NCBI RefSeq assembly: GCF_004959775.1
Contig: NZ_SJZG01000006.1
Coordinates: 162,993 to 226,992, forward strand
From: Agromyces sp. H66
Lineage (GTDB): Bacteria > Actinomycetota > Actinomycetes > Actinomycetales > Microbacteriaceae
DNA: 64,000 bases
Direction: 5' to 3'
Of this stretch, positions 8,405-16,076 are shown piece by piece. A program made the position numbers and the translations under genes. How positions within the stretch are numbered: position 1 is the first letter of the stretch; each line of letters starts with the position of its first letter. Under the pieces are notes generated by a model. That model was not told the DNA's origin. It worked only from the letters and a program-made list of their open reading frames with translations, and did no database searches.

Positions 8405-9174
8405 TCGTCGAGCATGAGGAGGCCGCCGGCCGGCTCGTCGCCGACGCGATCGTCGCCCTCATCCGCTCCAAGCCCGATGCCGTCCTCGGGCTCGCGACCG
8501 GCTCGACGCCGCTCGCGACCTACCGGTCGCTCGCGAGCCGGATCGCCGAGGAGTCGATCGACGTGCGCGGTGTGCGCGGGTTCGCGCTCGACGAGTACGT
8601 GGGGCTGCCGGCCGGTCACCCCGAGAGCTATCGCGCCGTGATCACGCGCGAGGTGGTCGAGCCGCTCGGCCTCACGCCCGAGCTCGTGCGGGTGCCGAAC
8701 GGCGACCCCGCATCGATCGAGCACGCGGGCGCCGATTACGAAGCGGCCCTCGTCGCGGCCGGCGGCGTCGACCTGCAGATCCTCGGCATCGGGCGCACGG
8801 GGCATATCGGCTTCAACGAGCCGGGCTCCTCGCTCGCGTCCCTGACCCGCGTGAAGACGCTCACCGAGCCCACCCGCGCCGACAACGCGCGCTTCTTCGA
8901 CGCGCCGGAGGACGTGCCGATGCACTGCATCACGCAGGGGATCGGCACGATCCTGCGGGCGCGACATCTCGTGCTGCTCGCGTTCGGCGAGGCGAAGGCG
9001 CACGCGGTGGCCGCGGCGGTCGAGGGGCCGGTGACGGCGAGCCAGCCCGGTTCGGCGATCCAGTTGCACCCGCACACGACGGTCGTCATCGACGAGGCCG
9101 CGGCGTCGGAGCTGGAGAACCTCGCGTACTACCGGCACGCGTGGGCGAACAAGCCGAACTGGCAGGGCATCTGA
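8389..9174 (+). CDS. nagB: Glucosamine-6-phosphate deaminase
   Basis: A 261-aa protein of the family's usual length. Conserved stretches are GLATGSTPLATY, FALDEYVGL and the catalytic loop GIGRTGHIGFNEPGSS, with the active-site His in the INLHPHTTVV-equivalent segment IQLHPHTTVVIDEAA. It converts GlcN-6-P to fructose-6-P and ammonia, the last step that links amino sugars to glycolysis. ATG 8389 is preceded by GTAGGAGAA. It is the last gene of the operon that begins with the binding lipoprotein. Confidence 0.93.
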   Translation: MAEVVIVEHEEAAGRLVADAIVALIRSKPDAVLGLATGSTPLATYRSLASRIAEESIDVRGVRGFALDEYVGLPAGHPESYRAVITREVVEPLGLTPELVRVPNGDPASIEHAGADYEAALVAAGGVDLQILGIGRTGHIGFNEPGSSLASLTRVKTLTEPTRADNARFFDAPEDVPMHCITQGIGTILRARHLVLLAFGEAKAHAVAAAVEGPVTASQPGSAIQLHPHTTVVIDEAAASELENLAYYRHAWANKPNWQGI

Positions 9175-9202
9175 GCCCGCACCGCTCGCCGGGCGGACCG
9201 GG

Positions 9203-9793
9203 TCAGTGGGGGAGCGCCTCGGGGAGCATGGCGAGGTAGGCGTCCTCGTCGAAGTCGGGTGCGATGGCGCGCTGCACCATGAAACCCGGCATGAGGCCGA
9301 GGGCCACGGGCGTGAGCCGGGCGGCCCACTCCTCGGGGTCGCCGTCGGCGCGCCCGGGCTCTGCGGCGGCCCACTCGGCGAAGGCCGTGCGCACCGTCGC
9401 CCGCACGATGTCCAGGACCTCGTGGACCGGCTCGCGCATGTCGGGGTCGATCGCCGCCTCGGCCCACACCTGGATGAGCATGCCGCTGAACGGCTCCCGG
9501 CGCATGCCGTCGATGAGCGTCGCCATCACCTGCCCGGGTGACAGCGGGGGACCCTGCTGCCGGCGGGCCTCCAGTTCGCTGCGGCGGGAGGCGAGGATTC
9601 GAGCGGCGACGGCTGCGAAGAGCTCCTTCTTGCCGGCGAAGTGGCCGTAGATCGCGCCGGCCGACAGGCCGGATTCCGCGATGATGTCGGCCATCGAGGT
9701 GCGCTGGAACCCCCGTGTCGAGAAGCAGCGCAGCGCGGCGCCGATGATCTCGTCGCGCCGTGCCTCACGGTACGCCTCGGTCACCTTCGGCAT
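9203..9793 (-). CDS. TetR family transcriptional regulator
   Basis: A 196-aa repressor. The N-terminal helix-turn-helix is clear (DEIIGAALRCFSTRGFQRTSMADIIAESGLSAGAIYGHFAGKKELF in segments, residues about 10-55). The C-terminal part is the variable ligand pocket with a run of helices. ATG 9793 has GGAGGA 4-9 bases upstream; an in-frame TTG at 9826 is a poorer choice. It is divergent from the YhgE-like membrane protein, and two palindromes sit in the shared promoter, so it probably represses both itself and that gene. Confidence 0.9.
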   Translation of the reverse strand: MPKVTEAYREARRDEIIGAALRCFSTRGFQRTSMADIIAESGLSAGAIYGHFAGKKELFAAVAARILASRRSELEARRQQGPPLSPGQVMATLIDGMRREPFSGMLIQVWAEAAIDPDMREPVHEVLDIVRATVRTAFAEWAAAEPGRADGDPEEWAARLTPVALGLMPGFMVQRAIAPDFDEDAYLAMLPEALPH

Positions 9794-9806
9794 CGGTCCT
9801 CCAAAC

Positions 9807-9866
9807 AGAACGGACGTTCTTGACAAGCATAGGTCGCCGCGCGAGTATAAAGAACGAATATTCGTT
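9807..9866 (+). promoter_or_regulatory. Divergent promoter with two TetR-type palindromes
   Basis: Palindrome 1 (9807-9820) has arms AGAACG/CGTTCT around GA. Palindrome 2 (9853-9866) is the perfect 14-mer AACGAATATTCGTT. Between them are a consensus TTGACA (9820-9825) and GAGTATAA as a -10 candidate (17-19 bases apart). The shared GAACG/CGTTC half-sites suggest that one regulator binds both. Confidence 0.65.
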
Positions 9867-9898
9867 TTTCTTGTGAATCACCCCACCAGGGAGTCATC

Positions 9899-11113
9899 AT
9901 GACCAACTCCGCCGGCCTCGCCACCGCATCCGGCCGCGCCACCGCCCGTCCGCCGCACACGCCGTACGGGCGCGTGCTCGGCGCCGCGATCCTGATGGCG
10001 GCGGTGGTCGCCGTCATCGTGCTCGCCTTCTCATGGCCCGCGGTCACCTCCGAGCCGAAGGGACTCCACGTCGCGATCAGCGGTGCCGACGCCGCCGTCG
10101 AGCAGGTCGAGACCGCCGTCGATGAGCGCGCGGAGGGTGCCGTCTCCCTCGAGCGGGTGGACGACCGCGATGCGGCGGTCGCCGCGATCGAGGGTCGCGA
10201 GGCGTACGGTGCCGTCATCCTCGGCGATGCGCCCACCGATGCCCCCGAGGTGCTCGTCGCCACCGCAGCGAGCCCCGCCGTGGCCCAGCTGCTCACGGGT
10301 CTCGCCGCGCAGCTCCAAGACCAGATCGATGCGCAGGTCGGCGCGCAGGTGCAGGCGGCGCTCGAGCAGGCCTCGGCCACGATCCAGGCGCTCGCTTCGG
10401 GCCAGGCACCGCCCGTCGGCCAGACGGGGCCCGGGGCCGGCTCGCCCGGCGCGGCTCCCGAGATCCCGCAGATCACCGTCGAGGTCACCGACGTCGTGCC
10501 GCTCGCCGACTCCGATCCGCGCGGCACGGGGCTCGTGGCCGCGATCTTCCCGCTCATCCTCGGCGGTGTCAGCGGCGGCATCGCGCTCACGTTCCTCGTG
10601 ATCGGCGCGGTGCGCCGGGTCGTGGCGGTCCTCGTCTACTCCTCGGTCGCCGGACTCGTGCTGGCCGGCATCCTCCAGGGCTGGTACGGCGCGCTGCAGG
10701 GCGACTACTGGCTGAACGCCGGCGCCATCGCGCTCGCGATCGCGGCGATCGCCGCCACGATCGCGGGCCTCGCAGCCCTCTTGGGCCGACCGGGCATCGC
10801 GATCAGCGCCGTCACCTTCGTGCTGGTCGCGAACCCGATCTCCGCGGCGGCGGTGCCCGTCGAGTTCCTGCCCGAGCCGTGGGGTGCCGTCGGCCAGTGG
10901 TTCCCCCCGGGCGCGGCAGCCACGTTGCTGCGCGACCTGTCGTACTTCCCGGGCGCCGACGCGACGTTCCCGTGGCTCGTGCTCGCGACGTGGGCCGCCG
11001 GCGGCATCCTGCTCGCGTTCATCGGCCACTTCCGCACCGCGGGCGGCGCCGAGCCCGACGCGGTGGCGGCGCACGCCGACGACATCCGTTCCGACGTGCC
11101 CGTCGCCGTCTGA
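9899..11113 (+). CDS. YhgE/Pip-like ABC-2 type membrane protein
   Basis: A 404-aa membrane protein. One helix at about residues 27-48 is followed by an extracellular region to about 205 with an Ala/Gln-rich helical stretch (AAQLQDQIDAQVGAQVQAALEQ), then five or six helices to the C-terminus. This topology (one helix, large outer domain, multi-helix end) matches YhgE/Pip and ABC-2 type permease proteins. No ATPase partner is adjacent. It is divergent from a TetR gene, a common arrangement for efflux or cell-wall-stress functions. Substrate unknown. ATG 9899 follows AGGGAG. Confidence 0.7.
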   Translation: MTNSAGLATASGRATARPPHTPYGRVLGAAILMAAVVAVIVLAFSWPAVTSEPKGLHVAISGADAAVEQVETAVDERAEGAVSLERVDDRDAAVAAIEGREAYGAVILGDAPTDAPEVLVATAASPAVAQLLTGLAAQLQDQIDAQVGAQVQAALEQASATIQALASGQAPPVGQTGPGAGSPGAAPEIPQITVEVTDVVPLADSDPRGTGLVAAIFPLILGGVSGGIALTFLVIGAVRRVVAVLVYSSVAGLVLAGILQGWYGALQGDYWLNAGAIALAIAAIAATIAGLAALLGRPGIAISAVTFVLVANPISAAAVPVEFLPEPWGAVGQWFPPGAAATLLRDLSYFPGADATFPWLVLATWAAGGILLAFIGHFRTAGGAEPDAVAAHADDIRSDVPVAV

Positions 11114-11199
11114 GTGGATGCCGCGCGCCGGCGTCCGGCCGATCCGGTCGGGCGTCGGCGCGCTGCGTCGCGCCCGCGGCATCCATACCGTCCATCTCG

Positions 11200-11265
11200 G
11201 CGGATATACGATCCGGCGCGCCGCGCGCGCGAGCGCTCCGCCGGCGCGCCGGATCGTATATCCGC
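11200..11265. terminator. 23-bp perfect inverted repeat between convergent genes
   Basis: The arms 11200-11222 and 11243-11265 are perfectly complementary, with a G/C-rich 20-nt loop that can itself fold. It lies between the end of the YhgE-like gene and the convergent yrdB-like gene, so a bidirectional terminator is the simplest reading. The arms contain the A/T-rich word GGATATACGATCC, unusual for a terminator in such G/C-rich DNA. Confidence 0.5.
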
Positions 11266-11333
11266 AGGAACGTGCACGAGATGCTCGGCCGGGCGGCGGC
11301 GCGGGGTGTCGGGTCGCTTCGGACGGTGGCCGA

Positions 11334-11717
11334 TCAGCCTGCGAGCTGCTTGCGGCCGTTGATGATGCCGCTCACCGCGGCGACCACCGCGAACACGACC
11401 GCCACGACCGGCTGTCCGAGCATCCACCAGCCGATGGCGGCGGCCGAGAACACGGCGATCTCCACGAGCGCCTTGCCGAACACGTCGATGCGGAACACGG
11501 CCTTCGGCGAGACGAACAGGCCCCAGAGGAGAATCGCCAGGGCCGGCGCGCCGATGCCGACGAGCACACCCGGCCACGGCAGGGGGAAGGCCGCGAATCC
11601 CCAGATGCCGAGACTCACGAAGGCGAACAGCTCGAGGAGGAACCGGAGGACGTCGTTCGGCCCGATCTTCGGCATGGATTCGTTCGGCGCGGCTTCGTTC
11701 CGCTGGGTGCTGCTCAC
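11334..11717 (-). CDS. YrdB family (DUF2568) membrane protein
   Basis: A 127-aa protein with four predicted helices after a polar N-terminus of about 20 residues. The motifs FLLELFAFVSLGIWGF, PGVLVGIGAPALAILLWGLFVSPKA and GWWMLGQ match the YrdB family of unknown function. The GTG start is 8 bases from a TAGGCT -10 box (11726-11731 on the minus strand), so the message is probably leaderless. It lies just downstream of purU on the same strand. Confidence 0.78.
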   Translation of the reverse strand: MSSTQRNEAAPNESMPKIGPNDVLRFLLELFAFVSLGIWGFAAFPLPWPGVLVGIGAPALAILLWGLFVSPKAVFRIDVFGKALVEIAVFSAAAIGWWMLGQPVVAVVFAVVAAVSGIINGRKQLAG

Positions 11718-11739
11718 GGCTTCCCAGCCTAGCCGCCCC

Positions 11740-12612
11740 TCAGCGGAAGATGATCGTGCGGGCGCCGTCGAGGAGCACGCGCCGCTCCGCGAACCACTTC
11801 ACGGCCTGCGAGAGCGTTCGGCTCTCCTCGTCCTGCCCGATCGCGACGAGTTCGGCGACCGAGCGCGAGTGGTCCACCCGCACCACGTTCTGCTCGATGA
11901 TCGGACCTTCGTCGAGGTCGCTCGTCACGAAGTGCGCGGTCGCGCCGATGAGCTTCACCCCGCGTGCGTGCGCCTGCCGGTACGGGTTCGCACCCTTGAA
12001 GCCCGGCAGGAACGAGTGGTGGATGTTGATGCAGCGACCGGCGAGCGCGTCGCACAACTCGGGCGTGAGGATCTGCATGTACCGGGCGAGCACCACGAGC
12101 TCGATGTCGAACTCCTCGACCGCCTCGAGCACGCGCCGTTCGAACGCCGACTTCGACGCGGCATCCGTCACCGCGAGCGATTCGAACGGCACCCCGTAGA
12201 AGTCGACGAGGTCGCGCAGCGTGCCGTGGTTCGAGAGCACCAACGGGATCTCGATCGGCAACTGTCCGGCGTGCCGGCGGAACAGCAGGTCGTTCACGCA
12301 GTGCCCCGCGGTGGAGGCGAGCACGAGGGTGCGCAGCGGTCGGCCCACCTCGTCGAGGTGCCAGGTCATGTCCCATTGCCGTGCGACCGGGGCGAGCGCC
12401 GCCTCGAACTCGGCGCGGCCGGCGGGCGACTCGACCTGGATGCGCATGAAGAACCGGCCCGTGTCGTGGCTCGCGAACTGCTGGCTCTCGGTGATGTTGC
12501 CGCGGGCGGCCACGATGGCGCCGCTCACGGCGTGCACGATGCCGGGACCGTCGATGCAGCTGAGCGTCACGACCCAGTGGAACAGATGAGCGGGCGGGGC
12601 ATCCGTGGTCAT
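11740..12612 (-). CDS. purU: Formyltetrahydrofolate deformylase
   Basis: A 290-aa enzyme. Residues 10-85 form an ACT domain (LSCIDGPGIVHAVSGAI), and the rest is a formyl-transferase fold with VLSNHGTLRDLVDFYGVPFE, INIHHSFLPGFKGANPYRQA and the catalytic GATAHFVTSDLDEGPIIEQ. It hydrolyses 10-formyl-THF to THF and formate and balances the one-carbon pool that glyA and folD feed. A TACTCT box sits exactly 6 bases before ATG 12612, so translation is probably leaderless. Length is as expected for PurU. Confidence 0.94.
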   Translation of the reverse strand: MTTDAPPAHLFHWVVTLSCIDGPGIVHAVSGAIVAARGNITESQQFASHDTGRFFMRIQVESPAGRAEFEAALAPVARQWDMTWHLDEVGRPLRTLVLASTAGHCVNDLLFRRHAGQLPIEIPLVLSNHGTLRDLVDFYGVPFESLAVTDAASKSAFERRVLEAVEEFDIELVVLARYMQILTPELCDALAGRCINIHHSFLPGFKGANPYRQAHARGVKLIGATAHFVTSDLDEGPIIEQNVVRVDHSRSVAELVAIGQDEESRTLSQAVKWFAERRVLLDGARTIIFR

Positions 12613-12750
12613 CCGCCCAGAGTAGTGCGTCGGGTAGACTGGTCCGTGGTCGGCGGACGACGCACGGCCCTGGGCGCGCACACGAGCGCGTAGTCGACCC
12701 GCGCGGTGAACGCACCCGCCGCGGGGAACGCCGTCGGAGAGACATCCTCA

Positions 12751-13989
12751 ATGTCCGTCACCGAATCCGTGCGCGTGCGCGCACCCCGTCTGCCCTGGCC
12801 CGGCCTCATCATGCTGGCCGCCGGGGTCTTCCTGTCCATCACCATCGAGATGCTGCCCACCGGGCTCCTGCCCGAGATGAGCGTCGGACTCGGCGTGGCC
12901 GAGCCGTTCGTCGGCCTGCTCATGTCGGTGTTCGCGTTCGCGGTCGTGGTCACCTCGACGCCGCTCACGGCCCTCACGAGCCGGATGCCTCGTCACGGCC
13001 TCCTGGTCGCCGTGCTCGCGGTGCTCGGCCTCACGACGCTCGCCTCGGCACTCGTGCCCGAGTACTGGATGCTCGTGGCGATCCGCGTCGTCGGCGGCAT
13101 CGCGCACGGCCTGTTCTGGGCGCTCGTCGCCGCGTATGCGGCACGGCTCGTGCCCGAGCAGCAGATCGGGCGCGCGATCTCGGTCACGCTCGGCGGCGGC
13201 ACGCTCGCCCTCGTGGCCGGGGTGCCCGCGGCGGCCGTGCTCGGCCAGCTGATCGGCTGGCGTCCGGTGTTCGCGATCGTCGGCGCGCTCACGCTCGTCG
13301 GCGGCGCCCTCGTCTGGCGATTCCTGCCGCCCGTGCGCGGGGCGCAGGCCGAGACGGCGGCGCGCTTCCGCCGGGGCGACGTGGCGCTCGGCCCCGTGCT
13401 GCTGGTCAGCGCCGTGACCGCGGTGACGATGCTCGGCCAGTACGCCGTGTTCACCTACGTCGCGCCGCTCATCACCGAGGTCGTCGGCCTCGATGTCGGC
13501 GCGGTCGGACCCCTGCTCGTCGTCTACGGCGTGGCGGGTGCGGCGGGGCTGGCGCTCGCCGGCTCCCGTCTCGCCGTGCACCCGGTTCGGGCCCTGGTGG
13601 GCGCGATGGCGCTCATCTCGGTGTCGCTGGTGGTGCTCGGACTCGCGCCCGGGACGTGGCCGTCGATCGTCGCGTTCGCGGTGTGGGGCATCGCGTTCGG
13701 GGCGATCCCGCCGCTCCTGCAGACGCGCCTGCTGCAGGCGGCGCCCCCGGGGCACCGGGATGCCGCGAGCGCGCTCTACACGACCGCATTCAACGTCGGG
13801 ATCGGCGGCGGCGCGCTCCTCGGCGCGGTGCTCTTCGACCGGTTGGGCGTCACCGCGCTGCCGTTCGCGTACGCGGCCCTGCTCGCCCTCGTGGCGGTCG
13901 GACTCGCCCGCGAGGCGTTCGGCGCCTCGCGTCAGCGGGGCTCGACCACGGCGGCGGCCGCGGGCCCGGTGCGTCCGCCTGCGGTGTAG
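12751..13989 (+). CDS. MFS transporter, AraJ-like efflux permease
   Basis: A 412-aa, 12-helix major facilitator. The segment FLSITIEMLPTGLLPEM near the start is the signature of the DHA1 arabinose-efflux/AraJ subgroup, and GGGTLALVAGVPAAAVLGQLIGWRPVF corresponds to the antiporter motif C region. It should export sugars or drugs by proton exchange. I start at ATG 12751 with GGAGAG 9 bases upstream; GTG 12706 is in frame but lacks a ribosome site. The 3' end overlaps the convergent sigma-fusion gene by 58 bases. Confidence 0.85.
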   Translation: MSVTESVRVRAPRLPWPGLIMLAAGVFLSITIEMLPTGLLPEMSVGLGVAEPFVGLLMSVFAFAVVVTSTPLTALTSRMPRHGLLVAVLAVLGLTTLASALVPEYWMLVAIRVVGGIAHGLFWALVAAYAARLVPEQQIGRAISVTLGGGTLALVAGVPAAAVLGQLIGWRPVFAIVGALTLVGGALVWRFLPPVRGAQAETAARFRRGDVALGPVLLVSAVTAVTMLGQYAVFTYVAPLITEVVGLDVGAVGPLLVVYGVAGAAGLALAGSRLAVHPVRALVGAMALISVSLVVLGLAPGTWPSIVAFAVWGIAFGAIPPLLQTRLLQAAPPGHRDAASALYTTAFNVGIGGGALLGAVLFDRLGVTALPFAYAALLALVAVGLAREAFGASRQRGSTTAAAAGPVRPPAV

Positions 13990-15749
13990 CGCACCGTCGC
14001 GTCGGCGAGTTCGTCGCCGCCGGCGAGCGCGATGGTCTTCGCCGACCCCGAATCGTCGAGTTCGACGATGATGAGCGACGAGTCGCCGAGGAGCATCTCG
14101 ACGCTCGCGCCCGGCACGCCCGCGAACGTCGCATGCCACACGAGGTGCCCGCTGCGGCGCACCGCGAGCCCCGGGGCGGAGAGGTCGATGGCGATCGGTT
14201 CGCTCGCGGACGAGACCTCGCCCGTGGCATCCGCCTGCGCCGCCGTCAACAGCGTGGTACCGGCGGGCAGGTCGTCGGCGACGAGGCTCCAGGCGCCCGT
14301 CGCATCGGCGGTGGTCGCCCACGAGCGCCCGTCGTCGGCGGTGACGACGACGTTCGCGCCGGCCGCCGCCGTGCCGGTGAGCAGCGGGTCGACGAGTCCG
14401 CCTGCGGTGTCGGCCGAGAACGACGGGGCAGGCAGGACGTCGTCCACAGGCTCGGGGTCGGGATCCGGCTCGGGGCCGGGGGAGGGAGCCGGGACGGGCG
14501 CGGCGGTCGGCGGTGCGTCGGACGCGGGTGGCGATGACACGGACGGCGGCGGCGTGTCGGGCGCCTGCGCCTCCGCCTCGACGGGGGCGTCGGGTGGTGG
14601 CGGCACGACCGACGGCGGGGGTGCCTGCGGCGGCGCGGCCTGCGTGTCGATCGCCGGTCCGGCGATCGCCGCAGGAGGGGCCTCGTTCGCGGCGGTGAGG
14701 TTCGGCACGGCGATGAGCACCGCCACCGCGGCGGCGGCGATCACCAGGGTGCCGACGCCCGCGCCGACCGCGATCCCGCTCGCGCCGATCGACCCGCCCG
14801 CCCCTGAGCCGCCGGCCGCCGACGCGCCGCCCGCCGACCCGCCGGCCCCCGACGCGCCGCCCGCCGACCCGCCGGCCGCCGACGTGCCGCCCCAGCTCCC
14901 GACTCCGGGCGCTCCCACGAGGACGGCCGGAACGCCCGCGCCAATGGCGACGTCGACCGCGGGCGCGCCCTGCGACAGCCACGCCGAGTACGCCGTCGCG
15001 CCGCCGACTCCCGCCGTGAGCGGCAGGAGCACGAGCGCGAGACGCGATCCGACCTCGCGTGCCTCGGCCGCGACGATCGTGCATCGCGCGCAGTCGTCGA
15101 GGTGCGCCTCGACCTTGGCGGTGTCGCGCGCACGCAGCTTGCCGCGCGTGTAGCCGCCCAGACGGTCGATCGTCCACCGGCACGCGGGCTCGCCCTCGGC
15201 GGTGCGCAGGTGCACGCGAATCCACGCCTGGCGCAGGCCCTCGCGCGCGCGGTACGCGAGCGCGGCCGTGGCGTTCGCGCTCATGCCGACGAGCGGGGCG
15301 ATCTGCTGCGGCCCCATGCCCTCGACCTCCGAGTACCAGAGCACCTCCTGCCACCTGGTCGGCAGCGAGCGGAACGCCTGGGCGGTCGTCGACCGGTCGA
15401 GGGCGTCGAGCGTCGCGGCTTCGCTCGACGCGGGGTCCTCGAGCGACTCGAGCGTCTCGAGGGTCGTCTCGCGCCGACCACGCCCCCAGCTCGCGGCGGT
15501 GTTCCGCAGCGTCGTGAACAGGTAGGGCCGGAACGCGCTCGTCGGCCCGCCGCCGCCCAGGATCGCGTCGTAGATCTTCGTGAACGACTCGGCGACCAGG
15601 TCGTCGGCATCGAGCGAGCTGTACGAGCGTGCCACGGTGCGGGCGGATGCCGCGTGCCGCCGCCAGAGCTCGGCGTAGGCGGCGCGGTCGCCTCGACGGG
15701 TGCGCTCGATGAGCGCGCCGTCGGACACATCGGTGCGCAGGGGTGGCAC
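13932..15749 (-). CDS. ECF sigma factor fused to zinc-finger membrane anti-sigma-like region
   Basis: One uninterrupted 605-aa reading frame. Residues 10-90 are sigma region 2 (GDRAAYAELWRRH, DADDLVAESFTKIYDAI), residues 120-180 are region 4 with its helix-turn-helix (SLPTRWQEVLWYSEVEGMGPQQIAPLVG). Then Cys190 and HLDDCARC (His216, Cys220, Cys223) look like a ZAS anti-sigma zinc site. A hydrophobic segment at 236-257, a Gly/Ala/Ser repeat at 287-320, a second helix at 325-348, a Pro-rich linker (about 358-455) and a C-terminal beta-rich, Ig-like part follow. The sigma half would thus be tethered to the membrane and need release. GTG 15749 has GGAGG upstream. Target genes are not evident. Confidence 0.85.
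   Translation of the reverse strand: MPPLRTDVSDGALIERTRRGDRAAYAELWRRHAASARTVARSYSSLDADDLVAESFTKIYDAILGGGGPTSAFRPYLFTTLRNTAASWGRGRRETTLETLESLEDPASSEAATLDALDRSTTAQAFRSLPTRWQEVLWYSEVEGMGPQQIAPLVGMSANATAALAYRAREGLRQAWIRVHLRTAEGEPACRWTIDRLGGYTRGKLRARDTAKVEAHLDDCARCTIVAAEAREVGSRLALVLLPLTAGVGGATAYSAWLSQGAPAVDVAIGAGVPAVLVGAPGVGSWGGTSAAGGSAGGASGAGGSAGGASAAGGSGAGGSIGASGIAVGAGVGTLVIAAAAVAVLIAVPNLTAANEAPPAAIAGPAIDTQAAPPQAPPPSVVPPPPDAPVEAEAQAPDTPPPSVSSPPASDAPPTAAPVPAPSPGPEPDPDPEPVDDVLPAPSFSADTAGGLVDPLLTGTAAAGANVVVTADDGRSWATTADATGAWSLVADDLPAGTTLLTAAQADATGEVSSASEPIAIDLSAPGLAVRRSGHLVWHATFAGVPGASVEMLLGDSSLIIVELDDSGSAKTIALAGGDELADATVRYTAGGRTGPAAAAVVEPR
14806..14892 (-). repeat. Low-complexity coding repeat inside the sigma fusion
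   Basis: Imperfect tandem units of GCC/CCG-rich DNA encode GGSAGGAS-type repeats between the zinc-finger half and the second membrane helix. It behaves as a flexible linker; copy number may vary between strains. Confidence 0.6.
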
Positions 15750-16076
15750 GTCGCCTCCGGGTTCGGGTACGGGCTACATGAAGGAGACGCGGAATCGCGG
15801 CCATCATGACGCACGGCATCGGGGGTGCTTCCGACATTCCAGCAGATTTCCGCGAAACGTGCGTCATGGATCCGCCCGGCCGGTGTCTCTACAGGTGAAG
15901 GCCTCCCACAGAGGCACGAGAACCGCCGCCTCGCACGCACGCCGAGCGGGGCGGAGCCGGCTCAGCCGGCGGGACGCGCGCGTCGGGGGTCGAGGCGGGC
16001 GTCGACCGGGCGGAGGTCCGGGGGCGAAGGGGAACACGCCCTCCGGACCCCGCACGGACGACGGGTTCGGCTGCGG
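15750..16076. other. 327-bp intergenic region upstream of the sigma fusion
   Basis: No believable gene. It contains 11-bp inverted repeats CATGACGCACG/CGTGCGTCATG at 15805-15815 and 15858-15868, 42 bases apart and 55-120 bases upstream of the sigma fusion start, which could be a regulator site for that gene. A short GCCGGC-TCA-GCCGGC hairpin lies further right. The remainder is unstructured G/C-rich DNA downstream of rtcB. Confidence 0.5.

Noticed and set aside
14800-14900. CRISPR-like or satellite repeat
   Set aside because: The units lie in frame inside the sigma-fusion gene and encode a Gly/Ala/Ser linker; there are no distinct spacers.
12748-15867. A 1039-codon open frame on the minus strand across the MFS and sigma genes
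   Set aside because: It runs antisense to the MFS gene and in another frame of the sigma gene, and its protein is an Arg/His/Gly string without domains. Long open shadow frames are normal at this GC level.
15864-16055. Small minus-strand gene of 63 codons in the rtcB-sigma gap
   Set aside because: Pro/Arg-rich composition, no ribosome site, and no similarity to any known small protein type.
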